A stretch of 64,000 nucleotides of DNA, taken from NCBI GenBank assembly GCA_964407325.1, contig CAYOVA010000002.1, forward strand, positions 1 to 64,000, written 5' to 3'. Source of the DNA: JAOAFZ01 sp964407325 (GTDB lineage Bacteria > Patescibacteriota > Microgenomatia > UBA1406 > GWC2-37-13). The notes under the pieces were generated by a model. It had not been told where the DNA came from and made no database searches. It saw nothing but the letters and a program-made list of their open reading frames with translations. Made by a program: the position numbers and the translations under genes. Below, piece by piece: positions 1-10,300 of this stretch (its first letter is position 1; every line of letters begins with the position of its first letter).

Positions 1-311
1 AGCTGGCGGATTCTTTGCAAGTATTGCCCCGATTTATCGCGAAAGGCGACCCCAACCATACACCCGGTAACAATAATCTTGAAAAGTTCCTTTTTCTCCC
101 GTTTGGCAGCTTTGATTTTTGCCAGATTGTGAACTAGTCCAAACACGCGATGTTCTGGCGCTTCGCGGACCATGCAGGTATTGATAACAACATAGTTGGC
201 ATCATCATATCCCGTGGCCTCCTGCATCCCTCGACCCTGAAAAGCAGCCGCTACGCGCTCGGAATCTGCCACATTCTGCTGGCATCCAAATGTTTTAATA
301 AAATATTTCAT
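1..311 (-). CDS. miaB: MiaB-type tRNA methylthiotransferase (N-terminal part, cut by window edge)
   Basis: The frame starts at 311 and runs off the left edge, leaving about 103 codons of a protein normally near 440. It opens MKYFIKTFGCQQN and carries three cysteines at residues 10, 46 and 84, the spacing of the UPF0004 domain that holds the auxiliary 4Fe-4S cluster of MiaB/MTTase enzymes. MiaB adds a methylthio group to isopentenyl-adenosine 37 of tRNAs. The radical-SAM and TRAM domains lie outside the window, so another family member (MtaB, RimO) is not fully excluded, although the N-terminus fits MiaB best. A -10 box sits 10 bases before the start. Confidence 0.85.
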   Translation of the reverse strand, partial: MKYFIKTFGCQQNVADSERVAAAFQGRGMQEATGYDDANYVVINTCMVREAPEHRVFGLVHNLAKIKAAKREKKELFKIIVTGCMVGVAFRDKSGQYLQRIRQ

Positions 312-321
312 AAGCGTTACT

Positions 322-329
322 ATTATAAC
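322..329 (-). promoter_or_regulatory. Extended -10 promoter of miaB
   Basis: On the minus strand this reads TGTTATAAT, an extended -10 (TG, one base, TATAAT). The hexamer occupies 322-327 and ends 10 bases before the ATG at 311, predicting an mRNA leader of about 4 bases. No convincing -35 box is seen at the usual spacing. It overlaps no coding sequence, the next gene ending at 336. Confidence 0.6.
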
Positions 330-335
330 AGTCTG

Positions 336-1391
336 TTAGATCGCTTTTTTGACCCGGTCAATAATTATCATGAAGACAACTAGAAGGATGGCAATACTAA
401 TAAAAGCGATGGTTTTTTCATACCCGGTTAAGAACAAGCTGGTAATACCCAGGAACAGGGAAATAATCCAGTAAAAAACAGCGATACGTCTTTTTCCCCA
501 GCCGATTTCAAGCAAGCGATGGTGAAAATGGCCCCAGTCTGCTTGAAAGGGAGATTTTTTTTGCCTGATTCTTCTAATTATTACATAAATTGCATCAATT
601 GTAGGAATTGCGAGGATAAGAATAGCTGTTCCCACCTTTCCAAATGAAAGAATAGATAAGATACCTAATAAAAATCCTGCAAGTGCTCCTCCTCCATACC
701 CTGGCATAATCTTTTGGGGATAAAAGTTATGGGGCAGGAATCCCAGGAACGCTCCGGAAACGATAAACGATAGCAAAGTCACTGTTTGCGCTGATATATC
801 ATGCGAAGTAAATCTCTGTGACAACAAACCGAGAAATAGGGCAGTTATTGAAACAAATCCAGGCAGCTGTCCATCCACACCTTTACTCCAGTTCACCATA
901 TTCATAACCCAGGTAAGCCAGATAATTGCCAAAAGATTCGAGAATACAAGAACAGTATGCTCACCGAAAAAATCAAATTCCCAAACAACCTGGTCCAGTC
1001 GAATTACCCCGCCAAAGGGATTGGAAATATAAGGGATACCTAAACTAAAGCTTACAACAATAAGAGAAATCAGAATATTGGCAACGAACCTAAAATAAGG
1101 CGAAATATCATAGTAGTCATCAGCTAAACCGAGAAGCAGTAATAGGAAGGTACTCACTAGTATCCCAATTATTATCTTGTTGAGGGGGAGAAAGATTACC
1201 GCGCAAAGAAGCAGTGCGCAATATACCGGTACTCCCCCAGCGCGAGGAATTATCCCTATATGGGTATGTGCGGGATGTTTTCGCTTCTTAATGTCTGTTA
1301 CTAAATGCATCTTTTTTGCGAGATGTATTGTAGGAAAAGTAAGGATATAGGAAATTGCGGCACTGAGTAAAAGGATCCAGAAAGGATTCAT
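336..1391 (-). CDS. Polyprenyl-phosphate N-acetylhexosamine-1-phosphate transferase (WecA/TagO/MraY family)
   Basis: This 351-residue polytopic membrane protein belongs to glycosyltransferase family 4. Such enzymes move a sugar-1-phosphate from a UDP-sugar to undecaprenyl phosphate at the inner face of the membrane and so start glycan or wall-polymer synthesis. Visible motifs are the paired aspartates LADDYYD (residues 91-92), the NMVNWSKGVDG catalytic loop (164-174, here with Lys-Gly where NxxDGxDG is usual), and the HFHHRL motif near residue 289 that marks the WecA branch rather than MraY. About ten hydrophobic segments alternate with short loops. Its start overlaps the end of the upstream small membrane gene by 4 bases, so the two are cotranscribed. 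The exact substrate cannot be read. Confidence 0.85.
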   Translation of the reverse strand: MNPFWILLLSAAISYILTFPTIHLAKKMHLVTDIKKRKHPAHTHIGIIPRAGGVPVYCALLLCAVIFLPLNKIIIGILVSTFLLLLLGLADDYYDISPYFRFVANILISLIVVSFSLGIPYISNPFGGVIRLDQVVWEFDFFGEHTVLVFSNLLAIIWLTWVMNMVNWSKGVDGQLPGFVSITALFLGLLSQRFTSHDISAQTVTLLSFIVSGAFLGFLPHNFYPQKIMPGYGGGALAGFLLGILSILSFGKVGTAILILAIPTIDAIYVIIRRIRQKKSPFQADWGHFHHRLLEIGWGKRRIAVFYWIISLFLGITSLFLTGYEKTIAFISIAILLVVFMIIIDRVKKAI

Positions 1392-1693
1392 ATAACAAGA
1401 AGGATAATTTTTAAGTAAACAATGGTAAAGCTGATAACCAGGAAGGTATTACACGTGTTAAATAGTTTATACAAAAAGGATTCTTTTGCAAGAAACCGGT
1501 TGCGTATCCAATTATTAAGAAAGAAGAACAAATGCATAAACAGGGGAATAATAGCAATAAACCAGATATCAGCTAATTGTTCTTCACCCCAGGTATGGGT
1601 GTAAAACAAAGGAATCTGCGGAGGAAGTCGTGAGTAACTTAATGCTGTAGCCGCAATCATAATGACATCAGCTATAAGCAGGCTGTAAATCAT
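1388..1693 (-). CDS. Small membrane protein, DUF1648-like
   Basis: This 101-residue protein has about three hydrophobic segments. It contains LPPQIPLFYTHTWGEEQLA, which resembles the loop 'LPxxIPxHFNxxGxxD' after the first helix of DUF1648 proteins. Function is unknown. It is the first gene of a two-gene unit with the phosphosugar transferase, overlapping it by 4 bases. The resemblance to DUF1648 is my own recognition and moderate; the protein could be a lineage-specific family. Confidence 0.6.
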   Translation of the reverse strand: MIYSLLIADVIMIAATALSYSRLPPQIPLFYTHTWGEEQLADIWFIAIIPLFMHLFFFLNNWIRNRFLAKESFLYKLFNTCNTFLVISFTIVYLKIILLVI

Positions 1694-1699
1694 AAATAT

Positions 1700-1705
1700 A
1701 TTATA
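1700..1705 (-). promoter_or_regulatory. -10 box giving a leaderless start at 1693
   Basis: TATAAT on the minus strand ends exactly 6 bases before the ATG at 1693, so position +1 would be the A of the start codon. The glyA stop codon lies further upstream at 1736, leaving only about 40 bases of intergenic DNA. Confidence 0.6.
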
Positions 1706-1735
1706 CGTGAATAGGCTGTGATGTCATAATCCTCC

Positions 1736-3067
1736 TTAATAGGTCATTTTTACAGGGTGTTTCTTGCATAATTCAAGAATTCTTTTTTTCATGGCTTTGA
1801 TAACAGGAGTCTTGTTTATTATTTGTGCCCTTAGTTCCCTATCTTTTTCCTGATCATCTTTTATTTTCATTTTCATCTTGGTTTCAAGAATGGCATTTGC
1901 AATTTCATTCATACAGTAAGCAATCACTTCCATATCTTTTTCTTTTAATCCACGGCTGGTAATACCCGGTGTTCCTAATCGAATACCTGATGGATAGAAG
2001 GGTGGATTAGGATCATGAGGGACACCGTTCCTGTTAAACACAATATTGGCAGCATCACAGGCCTCTGCAAAGGTATTTCCAAGAAGTTTTTTGTTGCGAA
2101 TATCGATAAGCAACAGGTGAGAATCAGTTCCACCTGAAACAAGGTCGAAATTATACTTCAGCAATGCTTTTGATAAAGCTTGGGCGTTTTTCAAAATCTG
2201 TTCACAATATTTTTTGAATTTTGGTGAGGATGCTTCTTTTAATGCGACACCAATACCAGCAATATTATTATTATGAGGACCTCCCTGAATGCCGGGAATA
2301 ATTGCAGAGTTTATCTTTTTGCCCAAATCTGGCTCTTTTTTTAAGCCTTTCTCAGTCACCATAATCATTGCTCCACGAGCACCTCTTAAAGTTTTATGGG
2401 TGGTTGTAGTTACAATGTCTACATATTGAACCGGTGAAGGATAGACACCTGTAACAACAAGACCGGCAATATGTGAGATATCTGCCATTAGGAATGCACC
2501 AGTTACTTTTGCAATATCAGCAAACTTTTTCCAATCAATTAAGCGGGCATAAGCAGTGGTTCCGCACACAATAAGTTTCGGTTTTGTTTTTTTTGCTAGC
2601 TTCAGTATCTCTTCATAATCCATATAGCCATCTTCTTTTACTTCATACTGCACCGAATTAAAGTAAATACTACTCGCATTCATTTTTGCACCATGTGTAA
2701 GATGTCCTCCACTGGCAAGAGATAATCCCATAAGTGTTTCTCCTGGTTTAAGAAGCGCTGTATACACTGCAAAATTAGCTGGTGAACCCGATAATGGCTG
2801 CACATTTACAAATGGAACACCAAAAAGCTTTTGCGCACGTTCAATTACGAGCTTTTCAATTTCATCAATAATATGATTTCCCTGATAATATCTTTTACCC
2901 GAATACCCTTCGGAGTATTTATTCCCAAGAACAGATCCTACAGCTTCCTCAACTGCGCGAGAAACAAGGTTCTCTGATGGGATCATCATTAAAGTTTCCT
3001 GCTGTCTTTTTTCTTCAGCTTTAATAAGTTTGTACATTTGTGGATCTGTTTGTTTAAGGTATTTCAT
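1736..3067 (-). CDS. glyA: Serine hydroxymethyltransferase
   Basis: This PLP enzyme converts serine and tetrahydrofolate to glycine and methylene-tetrahydrofolate. The 443-residue product starts MKYLKQTDPQMYKLIKAEE, has the family sequence SENLVSRAVEEAVGS, and shows the PLP-lysine region TTTTHKTLRGARGAMI. The frame is open 13 codons further upstream, but the hydrophobic extension MLIFVIVLVTLMG is foreign to the family. The chosen ATG also lies 7 bases after a TACATT box. It is divergent from folC, another folate gene, with 65 bases between their start codons. Confidence 0.93.
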   Translation of the reverse strand: MKYLKQTDPQMYKLIKAEEKRQQETLMMIPSENLVSRAVEEAVGSVLGNKYSEGYSGKRYYQGNHIIDEIEKLVIERAQKLFGVPFVNVQPLSGSPANFAVYTALLKPGETLMGLSLASGGHLTHGAKMNASSIYFNSVQYEVKEDGYMDYEEILKLAKKTKPKLIVCGTTAYARLIDWKKFADIAKVTGAFLMADISHIAGLVVTGVYPSPVQYVDIVTTTTHKTLRGARGAMIMVTEKGLKKEPDLGKKINSAIIPGIQGGPHNNNIAGIGVALKEASSPKFKKYCEQILKNAQALSKALLKYNFDLVSGGTDSHLLLIDIRNKKLLGNTFAEACDAANIVFNRNGVPHDPNPPFYPSGIRLGTPGITSRGLKEKDMEVIAYCMNEIANAILETKMKMKIKDDQEKDRELRAQIINKTPVIKAMKKRILELCKKHPVKMTY

Positions 3068-3074
3068 GCCCATC

Positions 3075-3080
3075 AATGTA
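3075..3080 (-). promoter_or_regulatory. Putative -10 box of glyA
   Basis: TACATT on the minus strand lies 7 bases before the preferred glyA start at 3067, predicting a leader of about one base. This supports the shorter start over the upstream in-frame ATG codons at 3073 and 3106. No clear -35 is visible. Confidence 0.4.
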
Positions 3081-3118
3081 ACAAGAACAATTACAAAAAT
3101 CAACAAGTATTACTGTAG

Positions 3119-3124
3119 TACAAT
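3119..3124 (+). promoter_or_regulatory. Putative -10 box of folC
   Basis: TACAAT ends 8 bases before the folC ATG at 3133, predicting an mRNA leader of about 2 bases. The glyA promoter points the other way about 40 bases to the left. Confidence 0.5.
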
Positions 3125-3132
3125 ATAACGCG

Positions 3133-4464
3133 ATGGATTACCAGAATAGATTGCGCTATATTAACAGCTTTATCCCAAAAACCAACCTGAAAAAGTTTCC
3201 GGGCGAGTATGGTCTAAAGCGGGTAAAACTGATGTTGGAAAAGGTAGGTAATCCCCAGGAAAAAGTAAAAGTAATTCATATCGCCGGAACCTCTGGGAAG
3301 GGTTCAACTTCGACTATTCTCGCAGCCCTATTGCAAGCTCATGGATTTAGGGTGGGCTTACATGTCAAACCGCATCTGTACGACATGAGGGAACGGTTTC
3401 AGATCAATAATATGCTTATTACCGAAGATGAGTTTGTTACCTATGCTGATACCTTCTTTGGTTTTATGGATGAAGTAAACGCTGCAGGATATGGCCAAAT
3501 GACCTATTACGAAGTCGTAATTTCCTTTGCCTATTATGTGTTTTTCCAAAAACAGGTCGATTATGCGGTTGTGGAAACAGGATTGGGAGGAACATATGAC
3601 GGATCTAACGTAGTTTCAAACCCTGCCAAAGTCTCTGTTCTCACTTCAATTGGCTTTGACCATATGGAAGTATTAGGCAATACCATAGAAGAAATTGCAT
3701 CTCAAAAGGCGGGAATAATTCAAAAGGGGAATGTTGTTTTTTCACTGTACCAAAGTGAGGTTATAAATGCGGTTATTGAAAATTGTACCAAAAATGTAAA
3801 GGCTCAGCTTTATTTTGTAAAAGAGGGAAAAGATTTTTCCAAAGAACCCTTTTCGTTTACTCACAATAAAGGTAAACTGCAGGATCTTCGTTTAAACCTC
3901 TTGGGAGATTTTCAACGAATAAATGCTGCTATGGCGTTAAAAACACTATGGTACCTAGCGGAAAGAGATAGTTTCTCGCTATCAGAAGAAAAAATCCGGG
4001 ATGTATTTGCTTCAATTTCCATTCCCGGGCGTTTTGACAGAATCACCTATAAGGGGAAAACGATTATTCTGGATGGTGCACATAATGTGCAGAAAATGGA
4101 GGCTTTTCTAGAAGGTCTCCAAAGCGAGTACGGCCAGAGGAAGTTTCATTTTTTGGTGAGTTTTAAAGAAGGAAAAGAGATAAGAGAAATGGTAAAACGT
4201 ATTGTTCCTGTAGCTCAATCCATTACTCTCACCAATTTTTTTGATGATACGATTGATTTTATCAGTAGATCTATTGATCCGTCTCAATTAGCCGACATTG
4301 TACGAAGTGAAGGTTTGCAAGACGTAACCGTTGTAGATAACTCTGAACAGAACATGGAAAAAATAATTGAAGAAACCAAAGATATCCTTGTAATAACGGG
4401 TTCGTTCTACTTGCTTAGTGATATTTATAAATTACTTCGTCGAATACAGGCCGGTAAAGTCTGA
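3133..4464 (+). CDS. folC: Dihydrofolate synthase / folylpolyglutamate synthase (Mur ligase family)
   Basis: The enzyme adds glutamate to dihydropteroate or to folates using ATP. The 443-residue protein has the FolC P-loop HIAGTSGKGSTSTILAALL (about residues 50-68), the KPHLYDMRERF substrate loop and the central VETGLGGTYDGSNVV motif (more often GLGGRxDATN). SIGFDHMEVLGNTIEEIA and the C-terminal ILDGAHNVQKM of Mur ligases follow. The VVETGLGG and DGAHN motifs separate it from MurC-F. Its last 33 bases overlap the 3' end of the convergent glycosyltransferase gene. Confidence 0.92.
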   Translation: MDYQNRLRYINSFIPKTNLKKFPGEYGLKRVKLMLEKVGNPQEKVKVIHIAGTSGKGSTSTILAALLQAHGFRVGLHVKPHLYDMRERFQINNMLITEDEFVTYADTFFGFMDEVNAAGYGQMTYYEVVISFAYYVFFQKQVDYAVVETGLGGTYDGSNVVSNPAKVSVLTSIGFDHMEVLGNTIEEIASQKAGIIQKGNVVFSLYQSEVINAVIENCTKNVKAQLYFVKEGKDFSKEPFSFTHNKGKLQDLRLNLLGDFQRINAAMALKTLWYLAERDSFSLSEEKIRDVFASISIPGRFDRITYKGKTIILDGAHNVQKMEAFLEGLQSEYGQRKFHFLVSFKEGKEIREMVKRIVPVAQSITLTNFFDDTIDFISRSIDPSQLADIVRSEGLQDVTVVDNSEQNMEKIIEETKDILVITGSFYLLSDIYKLLRRIQAGKV

Positions 4465-5799
4465 TTCAATACGGAATTCTTTTTTGCCTGAATGTTCGAT
4501 TACGTACGCTTTCGCGGGAAATGCAGGAACATTTTCTCTAATAACTGAAGGTGGAATAATTACTTTTCCGACATACACGGGAATATCTTCATAAGTCATA
4601 CCGTAAATAAATGAGCGGTCCTTCCCAAAATAGTACATTCCATCAAGAAGATCTAATTCGCTGGTAAAGTAAACAACATCGACTGGCTTCATAACAGGGA
4701 GTAATTGCTGTGACAACTCGCGCATTTTTCCCCGCTGTCTGTATTCAAGCTGGAGCATATTAAACTGGAAAAGGAAAAAGATAAACATGCCGATAAATGC
4801 AAATTTCAGCAAACGCGGCATGGCAGAAATTGATACGATCAGACATAAACTCAGCATTGCCGAGGCAGTAATCAGATAGCGTGGTAAAAACAACGGTTTG
4901 AAATACTCGGATGCAAGAAGAACTGCGAAAACCGGCACGACAAAGGAGATAAAAAAAAGCAAATGAGGTTTTGGCAGCGTATCTTTTTTCCAGGAAAAAA
5001 ATACTCCGATAAACATAGTTAACCAGGCAAAAATGGAAAAGTTTTTTAGGATGCTTGCTAGTGCCTTGTTCCATTCAACTGGCGCATAATAGTCCTTATC
5101 CATCCCGGAAAACAGGTAAGCGGGAATCAGTTTGTTTTCCTCATCTTTTAGCTGCTCAATCCAGAATTCTCCAGAAACACTGGAGTTTTGGGATAAAAAG
5201 TATACAAGCCACGGAATAAACAGAAGCCCTGATACTACCTGTAAACGAAGAAATTGATTTTTAAGAAACTGTTTTTCGTTTCTCCATTCCACAAGCACAA
5301 GATACAAAAATTGGCTTGCCACCACAAGCATCATAAAAAAATGCGTATACAGTCCCAACAGCACCACCAACAAATAGTACTTTGATTCATTTTTTAGCAG
5401 AAAATAGGTTGATGCAAGGGCAAAAAACAAAAGCATGGTATACATCCTCGCTTCGAAGGCATAATAAACGAGCAACGGGTTAAAAGCAAATATCGTAGTA
5501 TAAATTGCAGACTGGAAATGAGATTTTTTAAAAACGAGTTTAAAAACTTCATACACGCAAAATACGGACAGAACGAAAAAAATCACGGAAATGCTGCGAA
5601 TGGATACTTCTGATTGTCCAAAAATGCCCATCCAAAAATACAAGAGAATGTAGTAGAGAGGAGGATTAAAATCATGCACTGTGGTTGTGACGATCCCTGC
5701 TATTCCCCGCTCTGCCAGGAATACTGAAAATGCTTCATCTCGCCATAACCCTTCTGTAAAAAAACGAAGTGGTGTTTGTGTAAACAGATAGTCGAACAT
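4432..5799 (-). CDS. Membrane glycosyltransferase, GT39/ArnT-like (GT-C fold)
   Basis: The 455-residue protein has about ten membrane segments and an early extracytoplasmic loop LWRDEAFSVFLAERG followed by DFNPPLYYILLYFW. The acidic 'DE' pair and 'NPPLYY' are hallmarks of lipid-phosphate-sugar-dependent GT-C enzymes of the PMT/ArnT group. FEARMYTMLLF marks the next conserved loop. Only 18 residues precede the DE loop, so the usual first helix seems short or missing. It follows a GT2 gene by 3 bases and probably works with it on a lipid-linked or surface glycan. Its substrate cannot be told. The 3' end overlaps folC. Confidence 0.75.
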   Translation of the reverse strand: MFDYLFTQTPLRFFTEGLWRDEAFSVFLAERGIAGIVTTTVHDFNPPLYYILLYFWMGIFGQSEVSIRSISVIFFVLSVFCVYEVFKLVFKKSHFQSAIYTTIFAFNPLLVYYAFEARMYTMLLFFALASTYFLLKNESKYYLLVVLLGLYTHFFMMLVVASQFLYLVLVEWRNEKQFLKNQFLRLQVVSGLLFIPWLVYFLSQNSSVSGEFWIEQLKDEENKLIPAYLFSGMDKDYYAPVEWNKALASILKNFSIFAWLTMFIGVFFSWKKDTLPKPHLLFFISFVVPVFAVLLASEYFKPLFLPRYLITASAMLSLCLIVSISAMPRLLKFAFIGMFIFFLFQFNMLQLEYRQRGKMRELSQQLLPVMKPVDVVYFTSELDLLDGMYYFGKDRSFIYGMTYEDIPVYVGKVIIPPSVIRENVPAFPAKAYVIEHSGKKEFRIESDFTGLYSTK

Positions 5800-5802
5800 A
5801 CC

Positions 5803-7278
5803 TTATACCTTTTCTGTAACTTTGTATGTAATTTTCTTTCCAATTAACAATCGTGTATGTGCTTCAAGGGCGGGAAGAGATGACAGTATAAAGGAAACTA
5901 CCGGTAGAAGGTACCACTGGACAAACAAGAGCGGTAAGAAAAGCACTTTGTTTTTGATTTTGAGTCGGTTGCGTACATTAAAGTCAAGCCAGATGTAAAC
6001 GATAAGCAAGGCGGTTGAGAATGTCAGAATAAGACCGGCTAATTCCGGAAGCAAGTAACCAAGGACTGTTCTTTTAAAAGCAGGGTTGATAAGGGGTGGT
6101 ATCGAGGCGCTTACGGTAAGAATAAAGAATGATGTCGGCCACAACAGATGGGTTTCTGCCAGATATAACAGTTTTTTTATTTTTGCCCACGGATGGATAT
6201 GGGGAGTCTTAAAAAAGTTTTTCCAGTTGTAGGCCACATCGGTAACACCCCATGCCCAACGTTTTTCCTGATCATAACGGCTAAAGAACGTTTTCATAAA
6301 ACTGCCCGAATAGACCGCATCACCGTTTACGATCGTATACAGCGGTATTGTTTTGAGTCGTTCCCCAAAAACGAAGAAAGCCTGGAAATACACATGCCAG
6401 TCTTCAGGAATAATATCAACATCCCAGTATCCGATTTTTTTGATTAATGCGAAGTTGGTTGAATACGTAGAGATTTGGATTAATTTATCCCCTTCGTTGA
6501 GAAACGCAAGACGGAGCAAGGAAGATAATGTTGCTTGCAAACGCACGAAAAAAGGCAAATCCCAAAAGTTGTTGTAAAGCAGCACAGGTGCCCAGTAAAA
6601 ATGGTGTAATCGGTCGTCATCAGTCATAAAAGCATAGGTAAGATAGGAGAAGAAGTTTGCTGGCATAAAACTGTCAGCATCACATATCGTGATAAGACAG
6701 TCTTCATCCTGATAGCCTTTTTCTTTAATATACTCTGCCAGTTCTTTTGCTGCAAACGTCTGATTGCTTGCTTTTCCAGGGACTTCACCTTCAACAAGCA
6801 CATGATAGGATGCCAGTATGTCTTTAAAGTGTTTTTTGTAGTGTTTACGGAAGTAAGCTTCCTTTTCTTTTGCTTCTTCTTCGCGCTTTTCAAAGGCAAA
6901 TACCAAATGAAGATTCTTAAATGGATGGTCATTTGCCACTATGCTTTTTATGGTAGCTTCAAGCTTGTAAACAGGTTCTTTGTAATTGGGAATAACAATA
7001 AAGTGTTGGATTCGCTCTGCTTCATGGATCTTCTGCACCTTTTTTGCAAAGTTTATACGGCTCGCCTGCTGGATTTTTTGGTAGGAAATAGTTGCATTAA
7101 AGCAAGTAGTAAGCGACTTGTAGAGAAAGTAAATTTCGAACGCAATAATGAAATAGGCAACTACAGCCGGGTGAAAAGGAGACAGCCAAATGGGTAGGGT
7201 AATGATAATCCAGGTCAATAACGGGATGATGTAATCACCCAACTGGTCTGTCACGAAATGGTGGACACGTTGCTTCAT
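5803..7278 (-). CDS. Membrane GT2 glycosyltransferase, cellulose-synthase-like
   Basis: The 491-residue protein has two N-terminal membrane helices, a cytoplasmic GT-A domain and C-terminal helices. Catalytic signatures of processive family 2 enzymes are visible: ITICDADSFMP (the DxD site, about residue 200), IIPEDWHVYFQ (the acceptor-side ED motif) and YDQEKRWAWGV (the Q/RxxRW motif). It probably polymerises or transfers sugars across the membrane. A TATAAT box (7300-7305, minus) overlaps the end of the upstream helicase gene and would give a leader of about 15 bases. The downstream GT39-like gene is probably cotranscribed. Confidence 0.8.
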   Translation of the reverse strand: MKQRVHHFVTDQLGDYIIPLLTWIIITLPIWLSPFHPAVVAYFIIAFEIYFLYKSLTTCFNATISYQKIQQASRINFAKKVQKIHEAERIQHFIVIPNYKEPVYKLEATIKSIVANDHPFKNLHLVFAFEKREEEAKEKEAYFRKHYKKHFKDILASYHVLVEGEVPGKASNQTFAAKELAEYIKEKGYQDEDCLITICDADSFMPANFFSYLTYAFMTDDDRLHHFYWAPVLLYNNFWDLPFFVRLQATLSSLLRLAFLNEGDKLIQISTYSTNFALIKKIGYWDVDIIPEDWHVYFQAFFVFGERLKTIPLYTIVNGDAVYSGSFMKTFFSRYDQEKRWAWGVTDVAYNWKNFFKTPHIHPWAKIKKLLYLAETHLLWPTSFFILTVSASIPPLINPAFKRTVLGYLLPELAGLILTFSTALLIVYIWLDFNVRNRLKIKNKVLFLPLLFVQWYLLPVVSFILSSLPALEAHTRLLIGKKITYKVTEKV

Positions 7279-7300
7279 AAGGTATTAAATAAAGGATACA

Positions 7301-10300
7301 TTATACTTCATCAGACATAAAGCGCCGAAGTTTGCAGTACTCGCATGTCTTGTCATCACACTCCTTATCCCAAAACACAAGTGTGAGCATGTCGTTATGA
7401 AAGAGATCTATCTCCTGTTTTAGCTTGTTAGTATTTTCTTCTGTAATCTCAAAATATTCACTTTTATAGGTATTACTTTCGGTTGGCTCAACAAAATCGA
7501 TAACTCCGCCTTCCATGGCATACAGTCCGTTTCGGTAGGAATCCAGGAGCAGTTTGTAAAAAACTAACTGTCGCTTGTATTCCCCATTCGATTTCCCGCT
7601 TTTTCCTTCGATAAAGTTGCGGCTTTTAGGTTTACCGGTTTTGAAGTCATACACCACAACGTCGTTTTCGGCTGTATTGATTTGCAGCATGTCGATTTTT
7701 CCGCTGAGGAACAAATCGTCCTTATAATGAATTCCCGGAATAGTCACCTCACTTTCCATTTTTTCAGGCCAGGTTTGAATCCGTTCCTGGTAGTATCCGG
7801 TGAGTGCGGTAACTCCCCGTTCTTTCCACAAGTCTAGCTCTTCAGCAAGCAGCGGTTGCTCTTCTATAGCATCCTGAAAGGCATGAATAAGTACCTCAAA
7901 TGAATCAATACCCTTCTTCCGTTGGTTAATATACCGGTTTAAAGCCACATGAATTGCAGTTCCAAATAATTGTGCCACTGATTTTTCCTCCGGAATCTGG
8001 ATAAGGTTGCGGAAAAAATACTTCCACGGACATTCCAGGTAATTATTGAGAGCAGTTACAGAAAGTCCCAGCCGCTTCAGTCGCTCAAGAAAGAACGGTT
8101 TGCTGGCAAAAAATGCTTCTTTTGTAGAGATTTTTCTGGGTGTTGCAAATATCTGTACTTTGTTGTTTTCAAATTCGTGTGCAAATGTAACGGTATCTGC
8201 AGACTGGATAAAATCGGAGTGAATTTCAGAGATAAATAGGCACGGTACCTGTTCCTTTCCTTCAAGTCCATGCTTTGCGTAGGTAATGGTAATACCATGA
8301 CGTGCTCGGGTGAGCGCCACATAGAAGAGGCGGCGTTCGTCTTCAATTTCCGCATTTTGTTCTTCCGGCGTGCGGCTAATGCCCAGGTAATTCCATGGTA
8401 TTGCAAACTGTTTTGCTTTTGCTCTGGAACTTCCCCAATGCCCATCGTACGCATTCAAAATAAACACATAGTCAAACTCTCGTCCTTTTGCTTTATGTGC
8501 CGTAATAAGCTGAACTGCCTCCTGCGAACCGGTTATGTGCTTAGACTTTAAGGTAAGGTGGTGGGTTTTTAGCAGGGCAATGTACTCAAGAAATTCCTTA
8601 AGTGAATAATCGGAGCGCTCGTATACGTGAATGCGGATTTCCTGAAACAAGCGGGTAAGTTTGTCGATTATGTCGAATTTGTGGGTATGCTTCATGGTGT
8701 ACCTGATAAAGCCCGATTCATTGATGATGCGAACCAGGGTGTCATCCAGTCGGTTATTTTCCGAATATACCTTCCATTGTTGTAGCATTTTAAAGAACTG
8801 TTCCATCGATTCCGGTTCTTTTAATGCAAGTGAAGGGTAGCTGGCAAGGTTTTCCAGTGTTTCCCATATCGTTTGTCGATTATCCCTGGCAAAGGCGATG
8901 ACTCGGAAGGTATCAATTGGATACAAGTCGAGAAAATCGAGATGCATCGCTTTAGCCATGATCTCATCAACCGGTAACTGTGCCACTGCTTGGAGCAGAA
9001 TAAGCAGTTTTTCGATTTGCAGATCTTCAAGGATGTTCTGGTCACTGTCGATTACAAAAGGAACATTTTCCTGTTCAAGAGAGTGGGCAAGTTCAAACAA
9101 ATCTTTATTGGTACGGCAAATAGCAGCAATTTCTTTGGGTGATACTCCCGATTTGATTTTTTCTTGTATCTCGTGTACCACATAGGCGTATTCCGCAAAA
9201 TAATTATCCAGTTCTGCTACCAGAACCGGTTTATTTTCCCGTTTGGAACGTGCTTCAAGTTTATTAGCCAATGAAGGGAGTTCGATAGCTGAATGGGCAA
9301 TCAGCGTATGAGTGGCGTCAAGAATTGTTTGGGAGGAGCGATAATTTTCCTGAAGATTGATTAAGACAGCTGAAGGATAGCGTTCTTTGAAGTATAGAAA
9401 ATTTTCAAGGCTTGCGCCCTGAAAGCGGAAAATCGCCTGTTTTTCGTCCCCTACGATAAACAGGTTAGGGTTTTCATAATAGCTTGCAATAAGTTCAATA
9501 AGGTTATTTTGTGAGGTGTTGGTATCTTGGTGCTCATCAACTAAAATATATTGATAGCGTTCCTGCAGCTGCTGAAGAATTTCCTGATTGGAAGACAGGA
9601 GCCGTACTACCTTAAGAATCATATCGTTAAAGTCAAAAAGGTGAGCACTCTGTAACTGCTCTTCGTACTTTGTATATATATCTATTAACTCGCGGTTTTT
9701 ATGAATGCGCTTCTCCCATGTCTGAAACTCTCCCTTCATTTTTCCTTTATAGCGCCCATTTTCGTGATATTTCCCTTCAGTGTTATTAAAAACCACTTCG
9801 TCCTTGTTTACGGCTTTTTCCAGTTTTTGGGGTGAAACTTGTTCCCGTTTTAGCTGATTAATTTGGCTTACAATGGTTCTCCCAAAAAAAAGTGGCGAGG
9901 ATAAAGGTTTGATTAATGTGTATTTATTTTCGGTAAGCAGTTTCTCTATTATCTGAATCTGTTCCAGTTCGCTAATTGGTTTTGCGCCCATGAGTTCTTC
10001 AAACTCCTCATCAAACATTTGAATTACCTGGTTACTAAATCCATGAAAGGTATAGAGAGATAACCGGTATGCCTCGTTTCCGATAAGCTTGATAAGTCTG
10101 TGCCGCATTTCGTGAACGGCAGCATCAGTAAAGGTAAGCGCCAGGATGTTTTCCGGATTCATCTGGGTTTTTGCCAGGATATTGGCAATACGTAGTGTCA
10201 GAGTTTGCGTCTTTCCTGTTCCGGGACCGGCAATCACCATAACAGGACCCTCGATAGTTTCGACGGCTTTTCGTTGAAAAGTGTTAAGACGGTCTATAGC

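Noticed and set aside
6802..7197. Plus-strand open frame of 131 codons opposite the GT2 gene
   Set aside because: It is antisense to a clearly conserved glycosyltransferase and shows no family sequence.
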